Shown: positions 24,286-29,989 of the stretch, one piece after another
How the letters are laid out: the number at the start of each line of letters is the position of its first letter
How positions within the stretch are numbered: the stretch's first letter is position 1
DNA from: Sedimentisphaera sp050251615
GTDB lineage: Bacteria; Planctomycetota; Phycisphaerae; Sedimentisphaerales; Sedimentisphaeraceae
Direction of reading: 5' to 3'
DNA length: 29,989 nt
NCBI GenBank assembly: GCA_050251615.1
Contig: JBFWMM010000033.1
Span: forward strand, 1 to 29,989
Translations under genes and position numbers: made by a program
The notes under the pieces: generated by a model
What the model was told of the DNA's origin: nothing
Database searches by the model: none
The model's input: only the letters and a program-made list of their open reading frames with translations

Positions 24286-25419
24286 ATGAAAGTAGTAACT
24301 ATACTTGGAACCAGACCGGAAATCATCCGGCTTTCAGCTGTTATGAAGCGTCTGGATAAGCATGTTGACCATATCATTGTGCATACGGGGCAGAATTACG
24401 ATTACGAGCTCAACGAAGTTTTCTTTGAGGACCTTGGCGTTCGCAAACCGGATCATTTCATGAATGTTGACACATCGAGCCTTGGAAAGGTGTATGGCAA
24501 CATTTTAATTAAGGCTGAGGAGATTCTCGTAGCGGAGAAGCCTGATGCGGTTTTGATTCTTGGCGACACTAACAGTTCTATTGCCGGTATCATTGCCAAA
24601 CGCTTGAAGATTCCTGTGTTCCACATGGAGGCCGGAAATCGCAGCTTTGACCAGAATGTGCCAGAGGAGACCAACCGCAGAATTATAGACCATATTGCCG
24701 ACTATAACCTTGTCTATACCGAACACGCCAGACGGCATCTTATCAGCGAAGGACTTCCGCACAGGCGGGTGTATGTTACTGGTTCTCCTATGAAAGAGGT
24801 GCTTATGGATAGCCTCGATAAAATAAAGGCGTCCGGTGCTCTCAGCTCGCTCGGATTGACTGAGAATGGTTACTTCCTTGCCAGCATTCACCGCGAGGAG
24901 AATGTTGACAGGCGCGACTCGCTCGGCCAGATACTCGATGCATTTGAACGTCTGATAGCTGAATTTAATATGCCGATTATTGTCAGCACGCATCCGCGTA
25001 CCAGGAAGCGCCTTGAAAAACTTGGCAGAGAGAAGCTTGACGGGAGAATTGTCTTTATGAAGCCGTTTGGTTTCCTTGATTATGTCAATTTGCAGATGAA
25101 TGCAAAATGCGTCATCTCGGATAGCGGCACGATATGCGAAGAGTCGAGCGTGCTTAATTTCCCCGCAATCACGCCGAGAAATGCAATTGAACGCCCCGAA
25201 GCTATCGATACAGGTTCGATAATAGTAACCGGACTTGACGCCGATACGATTGTCGATGCGATTCGCATACAGACATCTGATGACATAAGGCAGAATGCAG
25301 TAGCAGTGCCACGGGATTATCAGGTATGCAATACATCTGAGCGTGTGCTCAAGATAATTGTCGGCAATGCCAAGCTCAACGCAATCTGGGAAAACCTCAA
25401 GCAGAACGACCTCTACTGA
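24286..25419 (+). CDS. fnlC: UDP-2-acetamido-2,6-dideoxy-L-talose 2-epimerase, FnlC/WbjD/CapG type
   Basis: Final step, giving UDP-N-acetyl-L-fucosamine. The 377-aa protein belongs to the non-hydrolysing 2-epimerase family: GTRPEIIRLSAV, ILGDTNSS, HMEAGNRSFDQNVPEETNR, SIHREENVD and SDSGTICEE mark the conserved active-site blocks. GNRSFDQNVPEE instead of the WecB-type GLRSGDRSMPEE separates it from the paralogue at 16403 and fits the FnlC subgroup. It starts 9 bp after fnlB behind an AGGAGG-like stretch (caggaggtata). Its stop is 1 bp before the WbuB-like transferase. Confidence 0.94.
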   Translation: MKVVTILGTRPEIIRLSAVMKRLDKHVDHIIVHTGQNYDYELNEVFFEDLGVRKPDHFMNVDTSSLGKVYGNILIKAEEILVAEKPDAVLILGDTNSSIAGIIAKRLKIPVFHMEAGNRSFDQNVPEETNRRIIDHIADYNLVYTEHARRHLISEGLPHRRVYVTGSPMKEVLMDSLDKIKASGALSSLGLTENGYFLASIHREENVDRRDSLGQILDAFERLIAEFNMPIIVSTHPRTRKRLEKLGREKLDGRIVFMKPFGFLDYVNLQMNAKCVISDSGTICEESSVLNFPAITPRNAIERPEAIDTGSIIVTGLDADTIVDAIRIQTSDDIRQNAVAVPRDYQVCNTSERVLKIIVGNAKLNAIWENLKQNDLY

Positions 25420-25420
25420 C

Positions 25421-26647
25421 ATGAAGATACTCTTCATAACCCATTACTTTCACCCTGAGCCGTATTTTCTCGGGCTCCCGACAGCCAAGGAGTTTCAGAA
25501 GCGAGGACATCAGGTTCAGGTGATAACCGGCTTTCCAAACTATCCTGGCGGTAAGCTATATAGAGGTTACCGTGGGAAGTTTTTTATGCGAGAATGTATT
25601 GAGGGAGTTGATGTTATCAGGTTTCCTATGTTTCCCAGCCATGATCGTTCGCCTATTAAGAGAATTTTTAGCTACCTCTCATTAGCTGCTTCTATGTGCT
25701 TCTTTGCTCCATGGGTTGTTAGAAAAGCAAACATTGCATACGTTATACAAGGCCCAGCCACTCTTGGGATGCCGGCAATCACTCTTAAGTTCTTGCGTGG
25801 TATACCGTTTGTGTATCAGATACAAGATATGTGGCCAGACTCACTTACGGCAACAGGGATGTTTAAGAGTAAAGCAGGCCTTAAATTTCTTCATGCTTTT
25901 TGTAAATTAATATATAAACACGCTAAACACATCGCGGTAATTACCCCCGGGATGAAACGGACGCTTGTGAGCCGAGGAGTTAGGTCAGATAAAATATCAG
26001 TTGTCTATAATTGGTGTCATGTAGATGCATGTTCTGATACTTATTGCACTAATCAAGTTGCGGATGAAATCAAAGGTAGCAATACGTTTAACATACTGTA
26101 TGCAGGAAACATGGGGCCTGCGCAAGATCTGGAAAGTGTCATTGAGGCCGCTGAAATTGTTGCCAAACTTACAGACACCGTCAGGATTATATTTGTCGGG
26201 CCTGGTGTTTGCGTTAAAGATTTAAAGGCAAAATCAGAAAAACTTGAGCTCACTAATGTTTTATTTTATCCTGCTCAAGATCAATCAAAGATGAAGGGGA
26301 TATTAGAATCCGCAGATGTGTTATTGGTGCACCTTAAAAAAAATGACCTGTTCAGGATAACTATTCCTTCAAAAACTCAGGCTTATTTAGCCGTAGGCAA
26401 GCCGATATTAATGGCTGTTGAAGGCGATGCGGCAAATATTATAACAGAGACAAAAGCTGGTCTGGTTGCAGAACCGAGCAATCCTGCCAGTATTGCGGAA
26501 ACAATAATTCAGTTTTCAGCCTTAAAAGATGGTGATATTTTGACGATGGGTAAGAATGCAAAAGACTTCTATAATCGGGAGATGTCATTCGAGATTGGTA
26601 TTGCCAAATTAGAAAGCTTACTCAAAGACTCGAAAGACCGTAAATGA
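25421..26647 (+). CDS. Glycosyltransferase family 4, WbuB-like (putative L-FucNAc transferase)
   Basis: The 408-aa GT-B protein begins MKILFITHYFHPEP and has GFPNYPGGKLYRGYRGK, YVIQGPATLGMPA, QDMWPDSL and the donor block FRITIPSKTQAYLAVGKPIL, all typical of WbuB/WbpH-like transferases found directly after fnlC. By position it is the best candidate to use UDP-L-FucNAc. The frame is open further upstream (to 25358), but ATG 25421, one base after the fnlC stop, gives the normal N-terminus. Composition changes inside the gene: 31 of 60 G+C at 25441-25500 against 15 of 60 at 25861-25920, a possible recombination joint. Confidence 0.9.
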   Translation: MKILFITHYFHPEPYFLGLPTAKEFQKRGHQVQVITGFPNYPGGKLYRGYRGKFFMRECIEGVDVIRFPMFPSHDRSPIKRIFSYLSLAASMCFFAPWVVRKANIAYVIQGPATLGMPAITLKFLRGIPFVYQIQDMWPDSLTATGMFKSKAGLKFLHAFCKLIYKHAKHIAVITPGMKRTLVSRGVRSDKISVVYNWCHVDACSDTYCTNQVADEIKGSNTFNILYAGNMGPAQDLESVIEAAEIVAKLTDTVRIIFVGPGVCVKDLKAKSEKLELTNVLFYPAQDQSKMKGILESADVLLVHLKKNDLFRITIPSKTQAYLAVGKPILMAVEGDAANIITETKAGLVAEPSNPASIAETIIQFSALKDGDILTMGKNAKDFYNREMSFEIGIAKLESLLKDSKDRK

Positions 26648-26674
26648 CTTTCAATCTAACAGAGTCTGTAGTTC

Positions 26675-26680
26675 TATAAT
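26675..26680 (+). promoter_or_regulatory. Possible -10 box ahead of cassette copy 2
   Basis: An exact TATAAT lies in the 49-bp gap before the second KAS III gene, but no convincing -35 box is found 16-18 bp upstream. Low confidence. Confidence 0.2.
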
Positions 26681-26696
26681 ATGAGGATGTGATAAG

Positions 26697-27695
26697 ATGG
26701 GAATTAATATAGTTTGCAGCGATGTTTATCTGCCGGATAAGATATTGTCAAATGATGACTTAGCTAAACAATTTGAAGGATTTAATGCCAAGAAGGTTTC
26801 TAAGAAGATTGGAATATCTGAGAGGCATATAGCTGGAGAAGATGAAACGGCCTTGGATTTGGCTGAAAGGGCCTGTTCGAAGTTATTTGATTCATACGAC
26901 AGACAAAAGGTCGATTTTTTAATATTCTGCACTCAAAGCCCGGAGTACATCCTGCCTACAACAGCCTGTGTATTGCAAAACAGGCTTGGTCTAAGGACTG
27001 ACATCGGAGCTTTTGACTATAATCTCGGATGCTCCGGCTATGTATATGGGCTTGCGATGGCTAAGTCGCTGATTGCGGGAGGTATGGCATTATCGGTTTT
27101 ATTGGTTACTGCGGAGACGTACAGTAAATATATTCACCCTCAGGATAGAAGTAACAGAAGTATCTTTGGAGATGCGGCAACCGCAACAATAATTGAGGCA
27201 TCGGACAAAGAAGGTATTGGAGAGTTTGTGTTTGGTACAGATGGGTCCGGGGCTGATAATCTGATTGTTAGAAATGGGGCCTCTAAAAAACCATACGACT
27301 CTGAGGCCTTGCTGAGAGAGTATTCTCCTGGCAACTTCAGCACAGACAATTACCTCTACATGAACGGGCCTGATATATTCAACTTTACCATTGAAGCCGT
27401 TCCGAAAGCAGTTGAAGCCTGTCTAAGCAAAAACAAAGTTACTTTTGAGGATATAGACCTCGTTATTTTGCATCAGGCGAATAAGTACATGTTAAACTAC
27501 TTAAAGCTTAAAATGGGGATACCAGATGAGAAGTTTTTCATTGCAATGGAAGGAGTTGGCAATACGGTGTCCAATAGTATTCCAATTGCATTGAAAATGG
27601 CAATGGAAAATGCTATAATGGCAACCGGCGGAAAGGTGTTGCTTGTTGGTTTCGGCGTTGGCTATTCCTGGAGCGCCGCCATAATAACTTTTTAA
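26697..27695 (+). CDS. 3-oxoacyl-ACP synthase III (KAS III), copy 2
   Basis: Same enzyme as the synthase at 5893. From VYLPDK onward (base 26724) the protein is identical, including the Cys-His-Asn triad (C112, H259, N289 here). Only the N-terminus differs: MGINIVCSD replaces MQVSKIKASA, and both are plausible first strands. It starts at ATG 26697 with GAGG about 10 bases upstream, in its own 49-bp gap rather than overlapping an aminotransferase. The unrelated but in-frame N-termini suggest that one copy overwrote part of a pre-existing paralogue. It presumably makes the same 3-oxoacyl-ACP for the second acyltransferase. Confidence 0.92.
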   Translation: MGINIVCSDVYLPDKILSNDDLAKQFEGFNAKKVSKKIGISERHIAGEDETALDLAERACSKLFDSYDRQKVDFLIFCTQSPEYILPTTACVLQNRLGLRTDIGAFDYNLGCSGYVYGLAMAKSLIAGGMALSVLLVTAETYSKYIHPQDRSNRSIFGDAATATIIEASDKEGIGEFVFGTDGSGADNLIVRNGASKKPYDSEALLREYSPGNFSTDNYLYMNGPDIFNFTIEAVPKAVEACLSKNKVTFEDIDLVILHQANKYMLNYLKLKMGIPDEKFFIAMEGVGNTVSNSIPIALKMAMENAIMATGGKVLLVGFGVGYSWSAAIITF

Positions 27696-27703
27696 TTTAA
27701 AAT

Positions 27704-27707
27704 GGAG
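27704..27707 (+). promoter_or_regulatory. Shine-Dalgarno fixing the ACP start, copy 2
   Basis: GGAG 6 bases before ATG 27714, identical to the site in copy 1, favouring the 77-aa form of the carrier protein. Confidence 0.65.
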
Positions 27708-27713
27708 CGTGAA

Positions 27714-27947
27714 ATGACAAAGCTGGACTTATGCAATGAATTATCTGAGTTAATGGAGTTGGATGATACCCTGACCGTCGAGTCTGATTTAACAGAGCTG
27801 GAAGAGTATGATTCAATGGCTCTACTGTCCATAATTGCTTTTGTTGACAAGAACTTTGGCAAAACACTTAAAGCAGATCAATTAGCTCAGGTGGTTACTG
27901 TTCAAAGTCTAATTGATATAATAGGCTTAGATGCCTTTAGTGATTAA
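27714..27947 (+). CDS. Acyl carrier protein, copy 2
   Basis: Identical in sequence to the ACP at 6913: 77 aa, phosphopantetheine serine S34 in YDSMALL, GGAG before ATG 27714 (an upstream ATG at 27702 would add four residues). Because both carriers are identical, the two acyl modules cannot be distinguished by the carrier. Any specificity for different sugars must come from the downstream acyltransferases or their sugar substrates. Confidence 0.92.
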   Translation: MTKLDLCNELSELMELDDTLTVESDLTELEEYDSMALLSIIAFVDKNFGKTLKADQLAQVVTVQSLIDIIGLDAFSD

Positions 27948-27958
27948 TTTAGGGATTA

Positions 27959-28744
27959 ATGATTTTGCATAATTCTGAGCTGAACTACAAAACAATCCTA
28001 AGCCTTGAACACAAATCTGTATTAATAACAGGAGCTTCGTCGGGTATAGGAAGAGAATGCGCTATTGCAGCGAGCCAGCTTGGCGCAAATGTTGCTCTTG
28101 TTGCAAGAAACAAGGAAAGACTTGATGAAACATTGAGAGCTTTGGAAGGAGAAGGGCACTCCGCGTATCAGGTTGACATAACTGACTTTAACTATTTACC
28201 GGAGTTGGTCAGTGAGGTCGTCCAAAAACACGGAAAGATCAGCGGTTTTGTACATTCTGCCGGAATTGAATCAACTCTGCCATTAAGAGATACCAGGGTT
28301 GATGACTATATACGCTTTTTTGAAACAAATGTCTATTCAGGCTTTGAATTGGCTCGCATAATATCTAAGAAAAAATTCTGTTTGACACCCGCGAGCTTCG
28401 TTTTTATGTCTTCCGTGATGTCCACCTTAGGGCAGCCTGGGAAGGTTGCTTATTGTTCATCCAAGGGGGCGATTGGTGCTGGAGTAAGAGCAATGGCTCT
28501 TGAGTTGGCTCCCAAAGAGATAAGGGTTAATTGCGTACAGCCCGGAATGGTTAAGACAGAGTTAGTCGAACGCTTCATTGAATCAATGCCGCAGGCAAGC
28601 ATTGACAAAGTGCGAACAATGCATCCCCTCGGATTAGGAAAACCGGAGGATATAGCAGCATTAACTATGTTCCTGTTGTCAGATGCATCCAGATGGGTTA
28701 CAGGTGCTTCTTATTTAATTGATGGCGGGTACTCTGCTCAATGA
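27959..28744 (+). CDS. SDR-family 3-oxoacyl-ACP reductase (FabG-like), copy 2
   Basis: Identical to the reductase at 7158: 261 aa, TGASSGIG cofactor motif, catalytic S152, Y165 and K169, FabG-like C-terminus. AGGGA precedes ATG 27959, and the stop overlaps the following ATG (ATGA). Predicted to reduce 3-oxoacyl-ACP to 3-hydroxyacyl-ACP. The intact duplicate frame, with no substitutions seen, implies a recent duplication or continuing gene conversion. Confidence 0.9.
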   Translation: MILHNSELNYKTILSLEHKSVLITGASSGIGRECAIAASQLGANVALVARNKERLDETLRALEGEGHSAYQVDITDFNYLPELVSEVVQKHGKISGFVHSAGIESTLPLRDTRVDDYIRFFETNVYSGFELARIISKKKFCLTPASFVFMSSVMSTLGQPGKVAYCSSKGAIGAGVRAMALELAPKEIRVNCVQPGMVKTELVERFIESMPQASIDKVRTMHPLGLGKPEDIAALTMFLLSDASRWVTGASYLIDGGYSAQ

Positions 28745-29127
28745 AACTTTCGCTTTCACGCAGGGTAAATGAAAGTTATCTTGAAGAGGTAACAAGCATC
28801 TTCTATTATAACCCGAAACAGGCTACTTTGATTGACAGGATTGTGTGCCTTGTTGATAGGTATGGGGAGCCTCGCATTTCTGTAGTTGAGGGTTGCATTG
28901 AAATGAAGCTTGAAAAGGAGAAGGGATCATTTGGTCTGTTTGTATCGAAAGGCCCCAAGCTTGTAGCTGTAGCAGTTTGTGTGGAGCGGGATTCGGGAAT
29001 AGAGATTGTTCACATGACAACAAACACCAAAATTAGAAGCAAAAAGTTTGTCAGAGTCCTGCCGGCGCTGATAATTGAGCAGTTAAGCGCATCAGATGGC
29101 TGCAGAGTTTCCTTCGGATACTTATAG
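28741..29127 (+). CDS. Unknown 128-aa cassette protein, copy 2
   Basis: Identical to the protein at 7940. Function unknown; soluble alpha/beta pattern, no signal peptide or membrane helix, coupled to the reductase by a 4-bp overlap. Here its stop is only 18 bp from the next acyltransferase start, closer than in copy 1 (103 bp), so coexpression with the acyltransferase is more direct. Its inclusion in the duplicated block up to the stop codon suggests it is needed with the KAS III, ACP and reductase. Confidence 0.8.
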   Translation: MKLSLSRRVNESYLEEVTSIFYYNPKQATLIDRIVCLVDRYGEPRISVVEGCIEMKLEKEKGSFGLFVSKGPKLVAVAVCVERDSGIEIVHMTTNTKIRSKKFVRVLPALIIEQLSASDGCRVSFGYL

Positions 29128-29145
29128 ATATAAGGTTTAATTGTA

Positions 29146-29838
29146 ATGAAACAAACTGTAGGTAAAAGATCAAAGTCTGATATAGAAGCAAGAGACCGAT
29201 TCTTGGAAACGGGGAAGGTACCGATAGGCTTTGCTATTACCAGGGGCATGTTAAGTGCAATCCGAGATCCTTGGCTCACCGCTATAAAATATATGACAGG
29301 GCCTCTGGGATTCAAACTGCGCCAGCTTTACTGGGCTAATAAATTGGCATACTCAGGCAAAGGAGTGCTGTTTGACCCGGACGTTTCTTTGACGGGCCCA
29401 GAGAATATAAGCATTGGAGATTTCTCTTACTTAGCTAAAGGAGCTCAATGGTATTCGCCTGAAGGATTTATCAAGATTGGAGAGCGTTGCCATATTGGCG
29501 GCAGGATTCTTGGGCATGGTGGAGTTGAGATAGGGGATTACGTTGGTTCTGCTGGAATTATTCTTAGCGCAACAGACAGCCATCAAGGTGGTTACAGGAT
29601 GTCTGGGCCGATGATTCCTGAAGAGCAACGGAGGGTGCGAAAGGCAAAAGTCGTTATAAGTAAGGATGCTTTTATCGGCCAGTTCTCAATTGTTATGCCG
29701 GGGGTTACCGTTGGAGAGGGAGCAATTGTAGCGCCTCATTCATTGGTAGTTACGGATGTGCCGCCATGGACTGTGGTCAAAGGTTCACCGGCCGTAGTAT
29801 TTTCGAAGAGAAAGAAAGTGAAGTTTTCCGATGTGTAA
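29146..29838 (+). CDS. Left-handed beta-helix (hexapeptide) acyltransferase, second type
   Basis: A 230-aa hexapeptide-repeat acyltransferase with about 65 extra N-terminal residues relative to the one at 8430. It has repeats such as ISIGDFSYLAKG, IKIGERCHIGG and VEIGDYVGSAG, and the C-terminal PPWTVVKGSPAVV cap. H146 in ATDSHQGGYRMSGPMIP sits where such enzymes carry the catalytic His; the acyltransferase at 8430 has Phe in the aligned place. The TGPM/SGPM.P stretch is shared, so the two are distant relatives. Located between cassette copy 2 and a LegC-like aminotransferase, it probably N-acylates that enzyme's amino sugar, possibly with the cassette's 3-hydroxyacyl group. ATG 29146 chosen. 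Confidence 0.86.
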   Translation: MKQTVGKRSKSDIEARDRFLETGKVPIGFAITRGMLSAIRDPWLTAIKYMTGPLGFKLRQLYWANKLAYSGKGVLFDPDVSLTGPENISIGDFSYLAKGAQWYSPEGFIKIGERCHIGGRILGHGGVEIGDYVGSAGIILSATDSHQGGYRMSGPMIPEEQRRVRKAKVVISKDAFIGQFSIVMPGVTVGEGAIVAPHSLVVTDVPPWTVVKGSPAVVFSKRKKVKFSDV

Positions 29839-29850
29839 CGGTGTTGCAAT

Positions 29851-29989
29851 ATGAATGATTTAATTTTGCTTTCCGCGCCGTATTTCGGCGGGAATGAAAA
29901 GAAATATGTAAACGACTGCATGGAGAGCGAATGGGTGTCCACATCCGGCGCCTATGTCTCCAAGTTTGAGGATTATCTCGCCGATTACG
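29851..29989 (+). CDS. DegT-family aminotransferase, LegC-like (partial, runs off the window)
   Basis: Only the first 46 residues are present. SAPYFGGNEKKYVNDC followed by ESEWVSTSGAYVSKFED closely matches the start of LegC-type sugar 4-aminotransferases (legionaminic acid/bacillosamine-like pathways); the WVSTSG element is characteristic. The PLP lysine lies outside the window. ATG 29851 is 12 bp after the acyltransferase stop. It indicates a second amino-sugar pathway continuing downstream, different from the VioA-like one at 4791. Confidence 0.82.
   Translation, partial: MNDLILLSAPYFGGNEKKYVNDCMESEWVSTSGAYVSKFEDYLADY

Larger units (their letters stand above)
26724..29128 (+). repeat. 2405-bp direct repeat, copy 2
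   Basis: Partner of 5923-8327, in the same orientation 20801 bp downstream. It begins within codon-aligned sequence of the synthase and ends one base after the 128-aa gene's stop. Flanks are unique on both sides. Homologous recombination between the copies would delete everything from the first acyltransferase through the WbuB-like gene. Confidence 0.97.

Noticed and set aside
25358..25420. Longer N-terminus for the WbuB-like transferase overlapping fnlC
   Set aside because: The added residues have no counterpart in GT4 N-termini, and ATG 25421 begins the standard MKILFITHYF strand.
24505..25437. A 310-codon open frame on the minus strand opposite fnlC
   Set aside because: It lies wholly opposite a gene with clear active-site motifs, and its translation has no recognisable motifs; it is a shadow of codon bias. 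The same applies to the long minus-strand frames at 22341-23072 and 23267-23986.
26724..29128. The second cassette copy as an assembly artefact
   Set aside because: Both copies have unique flanks on both sides, the second has an in-frame alternative N-terminus and its own gene neighbours. The possibility cannot be fully excluded without reads, but the sequence favours a real duplication.

Overview
The window is one long, entirely plus-strand surface-polysaccharide (O-antigen or capsule type) biosynthesis locus. About 25 intact genes are packed head to tail, often with 4-11 bp overlaps. No tRNA, rRNA, CRISPR array or transposase gene is visible, and no stretch over 300 bases lacks a gene. The gene set (nucleotide-sugar enzymes, five glycosyltransferases, flippase, polymerase, FnlABC, a secreted DUF4091 protein, a four-helix-bundle protein) suggests a Gram-negative-type environmental bacterium. 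The DUF4091 and four-helix-bundle genes lean towards the Planctomycetota/PVC side, but that is a weak inference and no marker gene is present.

Layout. (a) 1-2428: the end of an unknown gene, rfbB, a probably frameshifted four-helix-bundle gene, a (CCTAAAA)9 tract, then rfbA; together these give dTDP-4-keto-6-deoxyglucose. (b) 2433-5906: NDP-hexose 2,3-dehydratase, 3-ketoreductase and a VioA-like 4-aminotransferase. This is an antibiotic-style route that should give a dTDP-4-amino-2,4,6-trideoxyhexose. (c) 5893-8996: an acyl module of ketoacyl-ACP synthase III, acyl carrier protein, SDR reductase and an unknown 128-aa protein, followed by a hexapeptide acyltransferase. It probably makes and transfers a short 3-hydroxyacyl group onto the amino sugar. 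(d) 9000-19785: flippase, glycosyltransferase, CapA-like protein, TupA-like ATP-grasp protein, polymerase, three further GT-B transferases and a UDP-GlcNAc 2-epimerase. (e) 19769-22078: a secreted DUF4091 putative glycosidase. (f) 22140-26647: fnlA, fnlB and fnlC (UDP-L-FucNAc pathway) plus a WbuB-like transferase. (g) 26697-29838: a second copy of the acyl module with a different acyltransferase behind it. (h) 29851-end: the start of a LegC-like aminotransferase for another amino sugar.

The standout feature is a 2405-bp direct repeat (5923-8327 and 26724-29128). It appears identical base for base and carries the four-gene KAS III/ACP/SDR/128-aa cassette. Its edges fall at codon 11 of the synthase and one base after the last stop codon. 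Each copy sits beside an aminotransferase and is followed by its own hexapeptide acyltransferase. The proposed system is a reusable acyl-precursor cassette serving two different N-acylated amino sugars in one glycan. Small 5' gene remnants at about 12903 and 22071, a frameshifted gene, and abrupt composition changes show that the locus was assembled by recombination.
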